A stretch of DNA of 6,239 nt from Cohaesibacteraceae bacterium (lineage in GTDB: Bacteria > Pseudomonadota > Alphaproteobacteria > Rhizobiales > Cohaesibacteraceae): assembly GCA_016764535.1 (NCBI GenBank), contig JAESRR010000267.1, positions 8,405 through 14,643 of the forward strand, written 5' to 3'. Below the pieces are notes generated by a model. The model was not told the origin of the DNA and did not search any database. It saw only the letters and a program-made list of their open reading frames with translations. Positions 1 through 5,444 of this stretch are shown piece by piece. Position 1 is the stretch's first letter, and each line of letters starts with the position of its first letter. The translations under genes were made by a program, and so were the position numbers.

Positions 1-109
1 GGACAGCATCCTCGAACATGATCCGGTCATCTTCGTCGTCATCGACCATCAAAATTTTTAGTTTTTTCTGATATTCCGGCGCTGAAGGGCGCGATGCTGG
101 ATTATTCAT
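1..109 (-). CDS. Response regulator receiver protein, N-terminal part (runs off the left edge)
   Basis: Only the first 36 codons are inside the window. After a polar leader of about 16 residues the protein reads KLKILMVDDDEDDRIMFEDA. This is the first beta strand and acidic pocket of a CheY-like receiver domain (D23-D25 are the metal-binding acidic cluster). The phosphoacceptor Asp and the rest of the domain lie outside. The DDDEDD pattern is typical of small single-domain regulators of the Rcp1 type that pair with phytochrome-like kinases, but an output domain cannot be excluded. The ATG at 109 lies inside the last codons of the kinase gene (ATGAATAA, 8-base overlap), which implies translational coupling and makes this protein the likely phosphate acceptor of that kinase. 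The GAAGAAG before the ATG is a weak ribosome-binding site. Confidence 0.87.
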   Translation of the reverse strand, partial: MNNPASRPSAPEYQKKLKILMVDDDEDDRIMFEDAV

Positions 110-1832
110 CTTCTTCAGTACCCGGGGCCGGTTTTAGTTCAAGATCAAGTGGCAAATGTACTGTAAACGTTGCACCTTTGTCGGGTTCACTGGTCGCAGT
201 AATTGTACCTTCATGGCGCTCGGCGATCCGGCGGGCAATCGCAAGGCCAACACCGGTTCCTTCATATACGTCGCGTCCATGTAGTCTTTGGAATATTTCA
301 AACACCTTGGCGGCATATTCCTGGCTAAACCCAATGCCGTTATCAGCAACATCGATCTTCCAGAATTCCCTGTTGGGGTATTCTTCTCCGATACCGGTCA
401 CTTTTTCTATCGATACATCGATAATCGGGTCTCTATCTGCGGCCTTGTACTTGATCGCATTACCAATCAAATTTTGGAACAACTGGCGCATTTGCAACCT
501 GTCACCGATGATTTCAGGCAATACTCCCATATTAATGGTGGCCTTGTTTTCATCAATGGCAATTTCAAGATCTGAAAGTACTCCTTCAACAATCTTGGTG
601 AGATTGACATGTTCAAAAGCGTCGCCATGGGTGGCAATGCGGGAAAATGCGAGTAGATCAGTAATCAGGCCGGACATTCTTCCTGCTGCGTTGCGCATGC
701 GTTCAAGATAATTCCGTCCACGTTCATCCAGCACGTCCTTGTATCCGGAATCAAGGCGCCCGCCGAAGGCCTGAATTTTGCGCAATGGTTCCTTTAAATC
801 ATGGGAGGCTATGTAAGCGAATTTTTCCAGTTCCTTGTTGGAACGGATCAGCTCTTTTTCCCGGGACCGAAGATTGTCCTCGATTTCCTTGCGCAGTGCA
901 TTTTCGCTTTCCAGATTGCCCATAGCCTCTTCGAGCGAGGCGTTCACCCGAACGAGCCGTGACTTGCTGTTTTCTTCAGCCGTGAATATCGCGTACATGG
1001 CCGCCAAAAGGCCAATCAGAACACATACATAACTTACTTTTTTGAGTGTGTGCGCCATGTCAAATTCGAAATCGAACAATGATCCGGAGAACGACATGAA
1101 CACCACTTCAGAACAGAATCCGACGATCAGTGATACAACCAGCCAATGCTCAAACAGGTTAAACTGCCAATCACCCTTGCGCAAATAGCCAATTAACGCG
1201 ATGCCAAACAAAATGCCGGGAATGAATTCTTCAGGACGATGGAAGATTAATTCAGGATAATGAGCACGCGGCAATGGTGCCATGGCAAAAAACAGAAAAC
1301 TTGCAAGGGTGAAAGTGGCGGTGAAAATATATACGTAGGATTCCTTGATCCGACCGGCTTTGCCCATCTTGCGTTCCCGATGCCAGGACCACAGACTGAT
1401 GATCATCACGATTGATAAAAACTGGCGCGATGCAACCCAGCTCCAGGGAATGAGCTGAATAATATCCGATGGCATGTATGGGCGGAAATAAGTGGATGTG
1501 ACTACTGCATGATATCCATCAAGCAATGCTGTGCCGACAAAACCTGTGCCAATAATCAAAAAAACAATTTCTTTTTTTGTGTAATATCGCACCAGCGCCA
1601 TAGCTGCGACCAAAAAAGCAAGCAACGTCGCTGCAACTTCCATCACAGTGTGCAGTTCAGCAGCACCTTTCCAGGTGTTACCGCGCAATACAGCATAGGC
1701 TGCAACCAAACCAAATCCGACAACGAAATAGGTAATTTTTCGATTTCGAATAACAGTTTCCATGGAAGGCGCAGTGCTTCTTTTTTGAGCTGCTGCTGCC
1801 TGCGCAAACATGTCTATGGAAATATTGGCCAA
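102..1832 (-). CDS. Membrane-bound sensor histidine kinase (MASE3-type sensor, HisKA, HATPase_c)
   Basis: A 576-residue kinase that autophosphorylates on His and should pass phosphate to the overlapping response regulator. Residues about 31-285 hold some eight hydrophobic segments, including the stretch GFVGTALLDGYHAVV near 98-112. This resembles the MASE3 membrane sensor domain, whose ligand is generally unknown. A charged, probably coiled-coil linker follows (about 286-335). The dimerisation/phosphoacceptor helix has FAYIASHDLKEPLRK with H344 and is of the phytochrome-kinase subtype. The ATPase domain has an N-box near N454/N458, a G1 box DNGIGF at 497-502, an F-region FEIFQRLHG and a G2 box GTGVGL at 525-530, so it looks fully active. 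No receiver or PAS domain is seen. The chosen start is a TTG at 1832, preceded 8 bases upstream by GGGGA. The next candidates, ATG at residues 8 and 24, have no comparable site. Confidence 0.95.
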   Translation of the reverse strand: MANISIDMFAQAAAAQKRSTAPSMETVIRNRKITYFVVGFGLVAAYAVLRGNTWKGAAELHTVMEVAATLLAFLVAAMALVRYYTKKEIVFLIIGTGFVGTALLDGYHAVVTSTYFRPYMPSDIIQLIPWSWVASRQFLSIVMIISLWSWHRERKMGKAGRIKESYVYIFTATFTLASFLFFAMAPLPRAHYPELIFHRPEEFIPGILFGIALIGYLRKGDWQFNLFEHWLVVSLIVGFCSEVVFMSFSGSLFDFEFDMAHTLKKVSYVCVLIGLLAAMYAIFTAEENSKSRLVRVNASLEEAMGNLESENALRKEIEDNLRSREKELIRSNKELEKFAYIASHDLKEPLRKIQAFGGRLDSGYKDVLDERGRNYLERMRNAAGRMSGLITDLLAFSRIATHGDAFEHVNLTKIVEGVLSDLEIAIDENKATINMGVLPEIIGDRLQMRQLFQNLIGNAIKYKAADRDPIIDVSIEKVTGIGEEYPNREFWKIDVADNGIGFSQEYAAKVFEIFQRLHGRDVYEGTGVGLAIARRIAERHEGTITATSEPDKGATFTVHLPLDLELKPAPGTEEDE

Positions 1833-1840
1833 GATTGTAT

Positions 1841-1845
1841 TCCCC
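1841..1845 (-). promoter_or_regulatory. Ribosome binding site supporting the TTG start of the kinase
   Basis: On the minus strand GGGGA lies 8 bases before the TTG at 1832. An in-frame TAG lies further upstream with no ATG in between, and the ATG codons at residues 8 and 24 lack a purine-rich site at the right distance. This favours the rare TTG start. Confidence 0.5.
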
Positions 1846-1930
1846 GTTCCTGCACCACTTTGACGTGACTAAATCAACTTGTCATGGATGGCAGTATGAT
1901 CGAACGGGTTTAACCAAGGATGTACGGAAT

Positions 1931-1969
1931 AATTGAACACCTGGTTCATATTCTCTGATAAATTGAACA
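1931..1969. repeat. TGAAC half-site repeats upstream of the kinase operon (possible operator)
   Basis: The gap between the MarR gene and the kinase contains AATTGAACA twice (1931-1939 and 1961-1969), exactly 30 bases apart. The first copy also forms a 15-base dyad TGAAC-ACCTG-GTTCA (1934-1948). Half-sites therefore start at 1934, 1944 (inverted) and 1964, all in steps of ten bases, i.e. on one face of the helix. This is what a binding site for a dimeric or oligomeric regulator would look like. I could not place a convincing -35/-10 pair here, and the regulator is unknown, so this is only a candidate. Confidence 0.35.
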
Positions 1970-2009
1970 GGTCGGTAAATGGGGGGCCGTCGAATGTTCC
2001 AGATCAAGT

Positions 2010-2486
2010 TCAGGCAGATCTGTCTTTCTGCGTAGTTGCATAATCACGACTGGTATCGAGATATTTGCGTATTCGGGTCAGCACTTCGGTTGTTTCGGTA
2101 ATCAGATCAACCGGGAAAACTTCAGCAAATGCCGATAAATCGGGATCAAGCGCCGCGATCGCTTTATTGCGAAACTCCAGCCCGGCTTCTGTAAGGAAAA
2201 CGCATTTGCTGCGACCGTCACGTGGATTGGGTTGCACTGATATGTAACCCCGCTTTTCCAGTCCCGACAAAGTGTGTGTCATGGTGGTTTTTGCCACCTG
2301 AAAAGCCCGGGCCAGTTTGAGGGGGGTTGTTCCTTCTCCAACCCGGACGAGATTATTGATTACAGCGAAATGCGATATTTGAATTCCGGCAGGCAGGCTT
2401 GCTTCAAAAAGAACGCGTGTTAGCTGGTTTATGATGCCAATTTCGTTAAATAGCGTGAAACAGGCGAGGCGTTGTTCAGGTTGCAT
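2010..2486 (-). CDS. MarR family winged-helix transcriptional regulator
   Basis: A 158-residue cytoplasmic DNA-binding protein, normal length for MarR dimers. Helix 1 begins around residue 10 (FTLFNEIGIINQLTRVLFE). The winged helix spans about residues 52-100, with TPLKLARAFQVAKTTMTHTL as helix-turn-helix and recognition helix. The wing PNPRDGRSK (87-95) carries the conserved D-G-R. The ATG at 2486 was chosen because it overlaps the upstream nitroreductase by only 11 bases (ATGCAACCTGA) and leaves a standard MarR N-terminus. An in-frame ATG at 2540 and a TTG at 2585 would add 18 or 33 residues lying wholly within the upstream gene and unlike the family. Co-transcription with the nitroreductase and the palindromes in the shared promoter suggest that it represses its own operon. 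The ligand is unknown. Cys9 and Cys95 are present, but nothing shows that they are redox sensors. Confidence 0.92.
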   Translation of the reverse strand: MQPEQRLACFTLFNEIGIINQLTRVLFEASLPAGIQISHFAVINNLVRVGEGTTPLKLARAFQVAKTTMTHTLSGLEKRGYISVQPNPRDGRSKCVFLTEAGLEFRNKAIAALDPDLSAFAEVFPVDLITETTEVLTRIRKYLDTSRDYATTQKDRSA

Positions 2487-3585
2487 TTCGAATTTTACTT
2501 TCAACTGGCCAGCGAGGAGAGGGTGGCATGATTGGTCCATACCCAAGTCTTCCCAGCATTTGCACGGTGTGTCCTGCCGGGGCAAGCAATTCGTGTGCTT
2601 TATTATAGTGCATTTGCATTTCAGGGTATTCCTGTAATGCCTGACTTACAGGATGCAGGGCAAGCCCCATGCCTGTTGTGGCCAGATTTAGTCTTATCCA
2701 GCGCCGTCCAGCCTCTATCTGGTCTAACCGTGAATTACCTTTGCTGGTTATAGTCACATAGGCGGGTGTTGCATTCAGCATGGTGTTATAGATTTCGACG
2801 CCCTGGCCGAAAGAAAATGAATTGGTGTCCAGCTGTTGCTTCCGGGATAACAATCCAAATCCGATGAGTACCTCCAGAAATCCACCTCCCAGATCGATGC
2901 CGTCGGGATTTTGGTTGATCTCCGCTTTACCAAGGCGCATGAGCTCGACGCTTTCCCTGTTGGTTTCGGGCGTCATGGCTTCAAGCATCCATGCATCCCA
3001 TGTGAGTTTTTTTAACGCGGTGACTGTCAAATCATCGCGATAGATATTGGCAAATTCTTCCAGGCTGCTTGCCAGATTGTCTGGAACCGAACGGGTTTCA
3101 AATGGCTCTTTTGTGGAGCGGCGGTTCAACACATGTGCAAATAAATTGTCTGGCTTGCCACCAGGTTCAAAATTGGCAATGGCGACGGGTCCATCTTCTC
3201 CCTCTGGGAACAAATCAAGATCCACATTATATCCATCCTCTGCTGCAGCCATACGCAACAATTCAAGAAAACACCCAAGGCCAATGGTTAGCTGCCGGGA
3301 GTGTGGATCGGTGTGAGGTAAATCCCGCTTCTTGTCCCTGTAGATGGTAATCTGGTTTTCTGAACTAAGATCAACAATCCATGGCTGTCTATTGTGCGGG
3401 TTAGGAGCAAGGATTGCGAAAGACAGCGCACGCTTGCGAGGTTCTTTATAAATCCCGGCTGATTTCCACGGTGCCAAAGCCTTAAGCGGTGTTCTGGTTG
3501 CAAGGAATGTTCCTGCTCCGGCTGTCGCAGCCAGAATACTGCCGCCTCCAATGAGGGCAAGAGTCTGTCGACGGGAAATTAGCAT
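2476..3585 (-). CDS. Tat-exported nitroreductase-like (Acg family) flavoprotein
   Basis: A 369-residue protein of the FMN-binding nitroreductase superfamily, closest in layout to the Acg/TM-nitroreductase group. The N-terminus is a twin-arginine signal: SRRQTLAL (R5, R6) followed by a Gly/Ala-rich hydrophobic stretch to about residue 30. The protein is therefore probably folded with its flavin in the cytoplasm and exported to the periplasm. Family landmarks are the N-terminal APNPHNRQPW (60-69), NRRSTKEPF near 154-162, the helix GRRWIRLNLATTGMGLALHP (293-312) and the C-terminal RLGYGP...PRWP (346-360). The substrate is unknown; electron transfer to quinones or nitro compounds is family knowledge, not visible here. 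The start ATG has AAGGA 7 bases upstream. It is the first gene of an operon with the overlapping MarR regulator, behind a strong promoter with palindromic operators. Confidence 0.87.
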   Translation of the reverse strand: MLISRRQTLALIGGGSILAATAGAGTFLATRTPLKALAPWKSAGIYKEPRKRALSFAILAPNPHNRQPWIVDLSSENQITIYRDKKRDLPHTDPHSRQLTIGLGCFLELLRMAAAEDGYNVDLDLFPEGEDGPVAIANFEPGGKPDNLFAHVLNRRSTKEPFETRSVPDNLASSLEEFANIYRDDLTVTALKKLTWDAWMLEAMTPETNRESVELMRLGKAEINQNPDGIDLGGGFLEVLIGFGLLSRKQQLDTNSFSFGQGVEIYNTMLNATPAYVTITSKGNSRLDQIEAGRRWIRLNLATTGMGLALHPVSQALQEYPEMQMHYNKAHELLAPAGHTVQMLGRLGYGPIMPPSPRWPVESKIRNAT

Positions 3586-3592
3586 TGTGCTG

Positions 3593-3597
3593 TCCTT
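3593..3597 (-). promoter_or_regulatory. Ribosome binding site of the nitroreductase gene
   Basis: AAGGA on the minus strand, 7 bases before the ATG at 3585. It fixes this start, which also gives the correct distance to the twin-arginine motif. Confidence 0.7.
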
Positions 3598-3605
3598 GTA
3601 ATATT

Positions 3606-3623
3606 TAGTCCGATATTGTTCTA
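3606..3623. promoter_or_regulatory. Second, diverged operator copy (O2) over the -10/start region
   Basis: TAGTCCGATATTGTTCTA on the plus strand matches the neighbouring palindrome at 3626-3643 in 13 of 18 positions and starts exactly 20 bases away, i.e. two helical turns. One half (TAGTCCGA) is well kept and the other (TTGTTCTA) is degenerate. It overlaps the -10 hexamer and the expected transcription start, so a bound protein would block polymerase. Confidence 0.5.
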
Positions 3624-3649
3624 TATAGTTCGATGTCGCACTATGTCAA
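3620..3649 (-). promoter_or_regulatory. Sigma-70-like promoter of the nitroreductase-marR operon
   Basis: The minus strand has a perfect -35 TTGACA (3644-3649), an 18-base spacer and a -10 TATAGA (3620-3625). TATATA at 3622-3627 with a 16-base spacer is an alternative. The predicted start near 3612 gives a leader of about 28 bases before the ATG at 3585. The promoter is strong by sequence, so tight control by a repressor would make sense. Confidence 0.7.
3626..3643. promoter_or_regulatory. Palindromic operator (O1) filling the promoter spacer, probable MarR site
   Basis: TAGTTCGATGTCGCACTA is an 18-base inverted repeat: TAGT-n-CGA, two centre bases, TCG-n-ACTA, with one mismatched pair. It occupies exactly the spacer between -35 and -10. 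Size and place fit MarR-type repressor operators, and the only regulator in the operon is the MarR protein. Binding by that protein is inference. Confidence 0.6.
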
Positions 3650-3677
3650 TGCGCAAGTATTTTGGATTTGCCGGGTA

Positions 3678-4259
3678 TCAATAACAATCCCGTTCAATAT
3701 CCTCGGCCAATACACGCTGGTCGTTGATTTTTCGAAGATCTATATTGTTGGTTAAACGTATAAACCTGGCATCAGGGCCAGGTTTGAGCCAGGTTGCCGC
3801 GAGTAAGGGTCCGGGAAGCAAAATGCCATCAATGCATCCAGTAATGTCGACATTGAATTTACCGGTTGTTCCTGCATTGTCGGACAACTTCCATTGTCCA
3901 ACCGTCGTACGAGTGGCATTGAAACGCTCTATATCGAGGGGTGCGATTGAAAATATTTGATAGTGCAGACCTGGTGCCGGTAGAAGCCCGGCTTTGCGCG
4001 AACCGGCATAATTTGCAATTTCCACAAGTCTAAAATTTTCCAATATGGAATTTTCATGCAGCTTGCTGGATCCGCCCAACACAATCCTGAAATTGTCTTT
4101 GGTGAGATGGATTGATCCTGGCAGGGAGACTGCAATTTCTATTGCGGCTGGATCTATGGTTAGGGGGTCGAAATTCCGCAGTTTATACATTGTGGTGACC
4201 GGAACATGTCCACATCCAACAAGAATAAGCAGCAATAAGATTACAATTGATTTACGCAT
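3678..4259 (-). CDS. Putative lipoprotein of unknown function
   Basis: A 193-residue protein with a short lipoprotein signal: MRKS, a hydrophobic run IVILLLLI, then the lipobox LVGC with C16 as the lipidation site. The mature protein starts CGHVPVTTMYKL and is followed by FDPLTIDPAAIEIAVSLP. I recognise this as the style of an uncharacterised lipoprotein group of alphaproteobacteria, but I cannot assign a function. No membrane segment follows the signal and only one further internal Cys (ITGCIDG) plus a near C-terminal one (RDCY) are seen. G17 after the lipidated Cys, with no Asp at +2, is compatible with outer-membrane sorting. The ATG at 4259 has GGA about 8 bases upstream. The gene stands alone: a 92-base gap with another promoter follows it and a large palindrome precedes it. 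Confidence 0.8.
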   Translation of the reverse strand: MRKSIVILLLLILVGCGHVPVTTMYKLRNFDPLTIDPAAIEIAVSLPGSIHLTKDNFRIVLGGSSKLHENSILENFRLVEIANYAGSRKAGLLPAPGLHYQIFSIAPLDIERFNATRTTVGQWKLSDNAGTTGKFNVDITGCIDGILLPGPLLAATWLKPGPDARFIRLTNNIDLRKINDQRVLAEDIERDCY

Positions 4260-4267
4260 AATAATCC

Positions 4268-4296
4268 ATTTAATTATCGTTTAACGATGATTAAAT
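4268..4296. repeat. 29-base near-perfect AT-rich palindrome before the lipoprotein gene
   Basis: Two 14-base arms (4268-4281 and 4283-4296) around a single centre base pair at 13 of 14 positions; the only mismatch is 4275/4289. The core is ATCGTTTAACGAT and the ends are ATTTAAT/ATTAAAT. It ends 9 bases before the ATG and borders the GGA of the ribosome site. It has no T-run, so it is unlikely to be a terminator. It could be an operator for a dimeric regulator or an RNA hairpin that affects translation. Confidence 0.65.
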
Positions 4297-4338
4297 TTCG
4301 TATTTTCGAATTATGGCATTTTCGTGGCGGCAAGCGGG

Positions 4339-4374
4339 TGAACTGAACGTCTCATGAACATTGCCTTCAGTTCA
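4339..4374. repeat. 9-base perfect inverted repeat with 18-base spacer
   Basis: TGAACTGAA (4339-4347) and TTCAGTTCA (4366-4374) are exact reverse complements. A further TGAAC lies in the spacer at 4355. No T-run follows on either strand, so this is not a classical terminator. It may be an operator or a chance repeat. Confidence 0.4.
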
Positions 4375-4460
4375 GGTTCCTGCAGTGTCTTTTATACAGG
4401 TGGCAAGTTCACGGCAGCAATCGGATATTTACCAAACCCGAATAACGAAATGCACCGTAG

Positions 4461-4486
4461 AAAAACAAGACGTGAAAATATCACGC
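4461..4486 (-). terminator. Weak intrinsic terminator downstream of the AraC gene
   Basis: On the minus strand the stem GCGTGA/TCACGT (five Watson-Crick pairs plus a G-U) with a 5-base AT loop is followed by CTTGTTTTTC. The T-rich tail and the position about 80 bases behind the AraC stop fit a rho-independent terminator. The short stem makes it weak. Confidence 0.5.
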
Positions 4487-4564
4487 CACTTCCCAAATTT
4501 TGCCCGGCAGTCCGCTGTCGTCCGCCAGTTCAAAAGCCATATGTATTTTTTTCGGCTGCCAGGA
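4481..4564 (-). other. Protein-like in-frame extension after the AraC stop codon
   Basis: After the TAA of the AraC gene the same frame stays open for 27 codons up to a TGA at 4481-4483. It contains MAFELADDSGLPGKIWEVA (ATG at 4540). The composition and GC-rich third positions look coding rather than random, and the terminator stem begins at the TGA. No ribosome site precedes the ATG at 4540; instead there is a run of seven A. It may be a gene remnant, a read-through tail, a tiny peptide or chance. I do not recognise a family. Confidence 0.25.
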
Positions 4565-5377
4565 TTATTGCCGGTTTGCATATGCGCCGGGGCTGTCACC
4601 GGTGAGTGCTTTGAAGCGCGCGGAAAAATGCGCCTGATCAGTGTAGGCCAGACGATGTGCCAAATCGGCGAGGTCGACACTTTCGTCTGATTTCATGGCA
4701 TCCAGCGCATCAAACATCCGATAACGGTCAATGACCCATTTTGGGCTGACACCAATCTTGTCAAAAAATAGTCTTTGTAATTTTCGAATGTTCAAACCAG
4801 CTTCGTCGGCCAGGTCAGAAACACGTACCAGTGTTCTGTCAGATTCAATTTTTTCTACCAGCCTGCGTGCCAAAATCGCGTCTTCGTTTAATGGCTGTTT
4901 GATTTCCAAAAGCAGGGGCGTAAGGCGTGAAAGAATTTCCTCCGCATGGCGCTCCTCTGCAAGGGCCCTTGGCAATTCCTGTCCCCGTGATCCAAAAATT
5001 ACATCAAGTGGCTGCTCGGTATCGGACAAATGGGTCAGTGGTTCGCGTACAAACGCGCTCGCGCCGCCGGGATGAAACTTGGTTCCAAGCACAATGCCGG
5101 ATCCGGTGATGTTATAATCAAACCTGCCGGTGGTGCAGCCGAACAACCCCGAGGTTTTTTGAGGATCAAGAACAAGATGGCAGGTGGGGTGAGGCAGATT
5201 GGACTGGCAATAATGCGTCCCCACCGGAATGTCCCAGGTAATAAACCAATGAAATGCCACGCAGTCCGAGAGAGCATCAGCTGGCTCGATCTGTCGAATT
5301 TTGGCGTAATTCAAAAATTGTTTTTCATCGAGTACGCCGCGAAGCTGTGGTGTCGATTCATCCTGCTGAAGTGTCAT
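4565..5377 (-). CDS. AraC family transcriptional regulator with DUF6597-like N-terminal domain
   Basis: A 270-residue regulator. Residues about 20-130 form the sensor part, with the motif KFHPGGASAFV (100-110) followed by PLTHLSDTEQPLDVIFG, characteristic of DUF6597-type AraC proteins. The C-terminal AraC DNA-binding domain (about 180-268) has two helix-turn-helix units: VSDLADEAGLNIRKLQRLF (186-204) and LADLAHRLAYTDQAHFSARF (236-255), ending in the typical ALTGDSPGAYA. The effector is unknown. The gene is divergent from the DUF3224-like gene across 67 bases, so it probably controls that gene and possibly itself. The start ATG at 5377 is the first possible one, since an in-frame TAA lies three codons upstream. 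It lacks a good ribosome site, so translation may be weak. An in-frame protein-like tail follows the stop codon. Confidence 0.93.
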   Translation of the reverse strand: MTLQQDESTPQLRGVLDEKQFLNYAKIRQIEPADALSDCVAFHWFITWDIPVGTHYCQSNLPHPTCHLVLDPQKTSGLFGCTTGRFDYNITGSGIVLGTKFHPGGASAFVREPLTHLSDTEQPLDVIFGSRGQELPRALAEERHAEEILSRLTPLLLEIKQPLNEDAILARRLVEKIESDRTLVRVSDLADEAGLNIRKLQRLFFDKIGVSPKWVIDRYRMFDALDAMKSDESVDLADLAHRLAYTDQAHFSARFKALTGDSPGAYANRQ

Positions 5378-5433
5378 GTCGCATTTTTACAAGACCTGAG
5401 CGGTGCGTCCAGTGTTTATCTGCCTCAACCTGC

Positions 5434-5439
5434 AAGGAG
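5434..5439 (+). promoter_or_regulatory. Strong ribosome binding site of the DUF3224-like gene
   Basis: AAGGAG followed by ATATC and the ATG at 5445. This fixes the start and excludes the longer in-frame reading from 5403. The 67 bases between the two divergent starts (5378-5444) must contain both promoters or parts of them; I see no convincing hexamer pair. Confidence 0.85.
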
Positions 5440-5444
5440 ATATC

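Larger units (their letters stand above)
4260..4564. other. Non-coding stretch between the AraC and lipoprotein genes
   Basis: About 305 bases with no gene I can defend. Open frames here on both strands are low-complexity or antisense and lack family character and ribosome sites. From the AraC side it holds a protein-like in-frame tail (4481-4564), a weak terminator (4461-4486), a 9-base inverted repeat (4339-4374), a small dyad TTCG-n6-CGAA (4297-4310) and the 29-base palindrome (4268-4296) next to the lipoprotein start. The lipoprotein promoter must lie here, but no clear -35/-10 pair stands out. Confidence 0.6.

Noticed and set aside
94..711. A 205-codon plus-strand open frame inside the kinase gene
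   Set aside because: It is antisense to the conserved ATPase and HisKA domains, Ser/Arg-rich, with no family character; the minus-strand kinase explains the DNA fully.
2008..2012. A further GTTCA half-site at the MarR stop codon
   Set aside because: It is not in helical register with the other half-sites and a 5-base word is expected by chance.
2487..2585. N-terminal extension of the MarR gene to a TTG at 2585 or ATG at 2540
   Set aside because: It would lie wholly inside the nitroreductase gene and add residues not typical of MarR proteins; the ATG at 2486 gives a normal N-terminus and a short overlap.
3069..3350. Plus-strand open frames antisense to the nitroreductase
   Set aside because: They mirror a conserved minus-strand flavoprotein and show no coding character of their own.
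4361..4690. A 109-codon plus-strand open frame between the lipoprotein and AraC genes
   Set aside because: There is no ribosome site and no recognisable domain, and the 3' part is antisense to the AraC DNA-binding domain.
5384..5420. Possible plus-strand promoter TTTACA followed by TTTATC
   Set aside because: The spacing between the hexamers is about 25 bases, too long for a sigma-70 promoter.
5403..5444. Longer start for the DUF3224-like protein
   Set aside because: A strong AAGGAG site directly precedes the ATG at 5445, and the extra 14 codons would contain that ribosome site.
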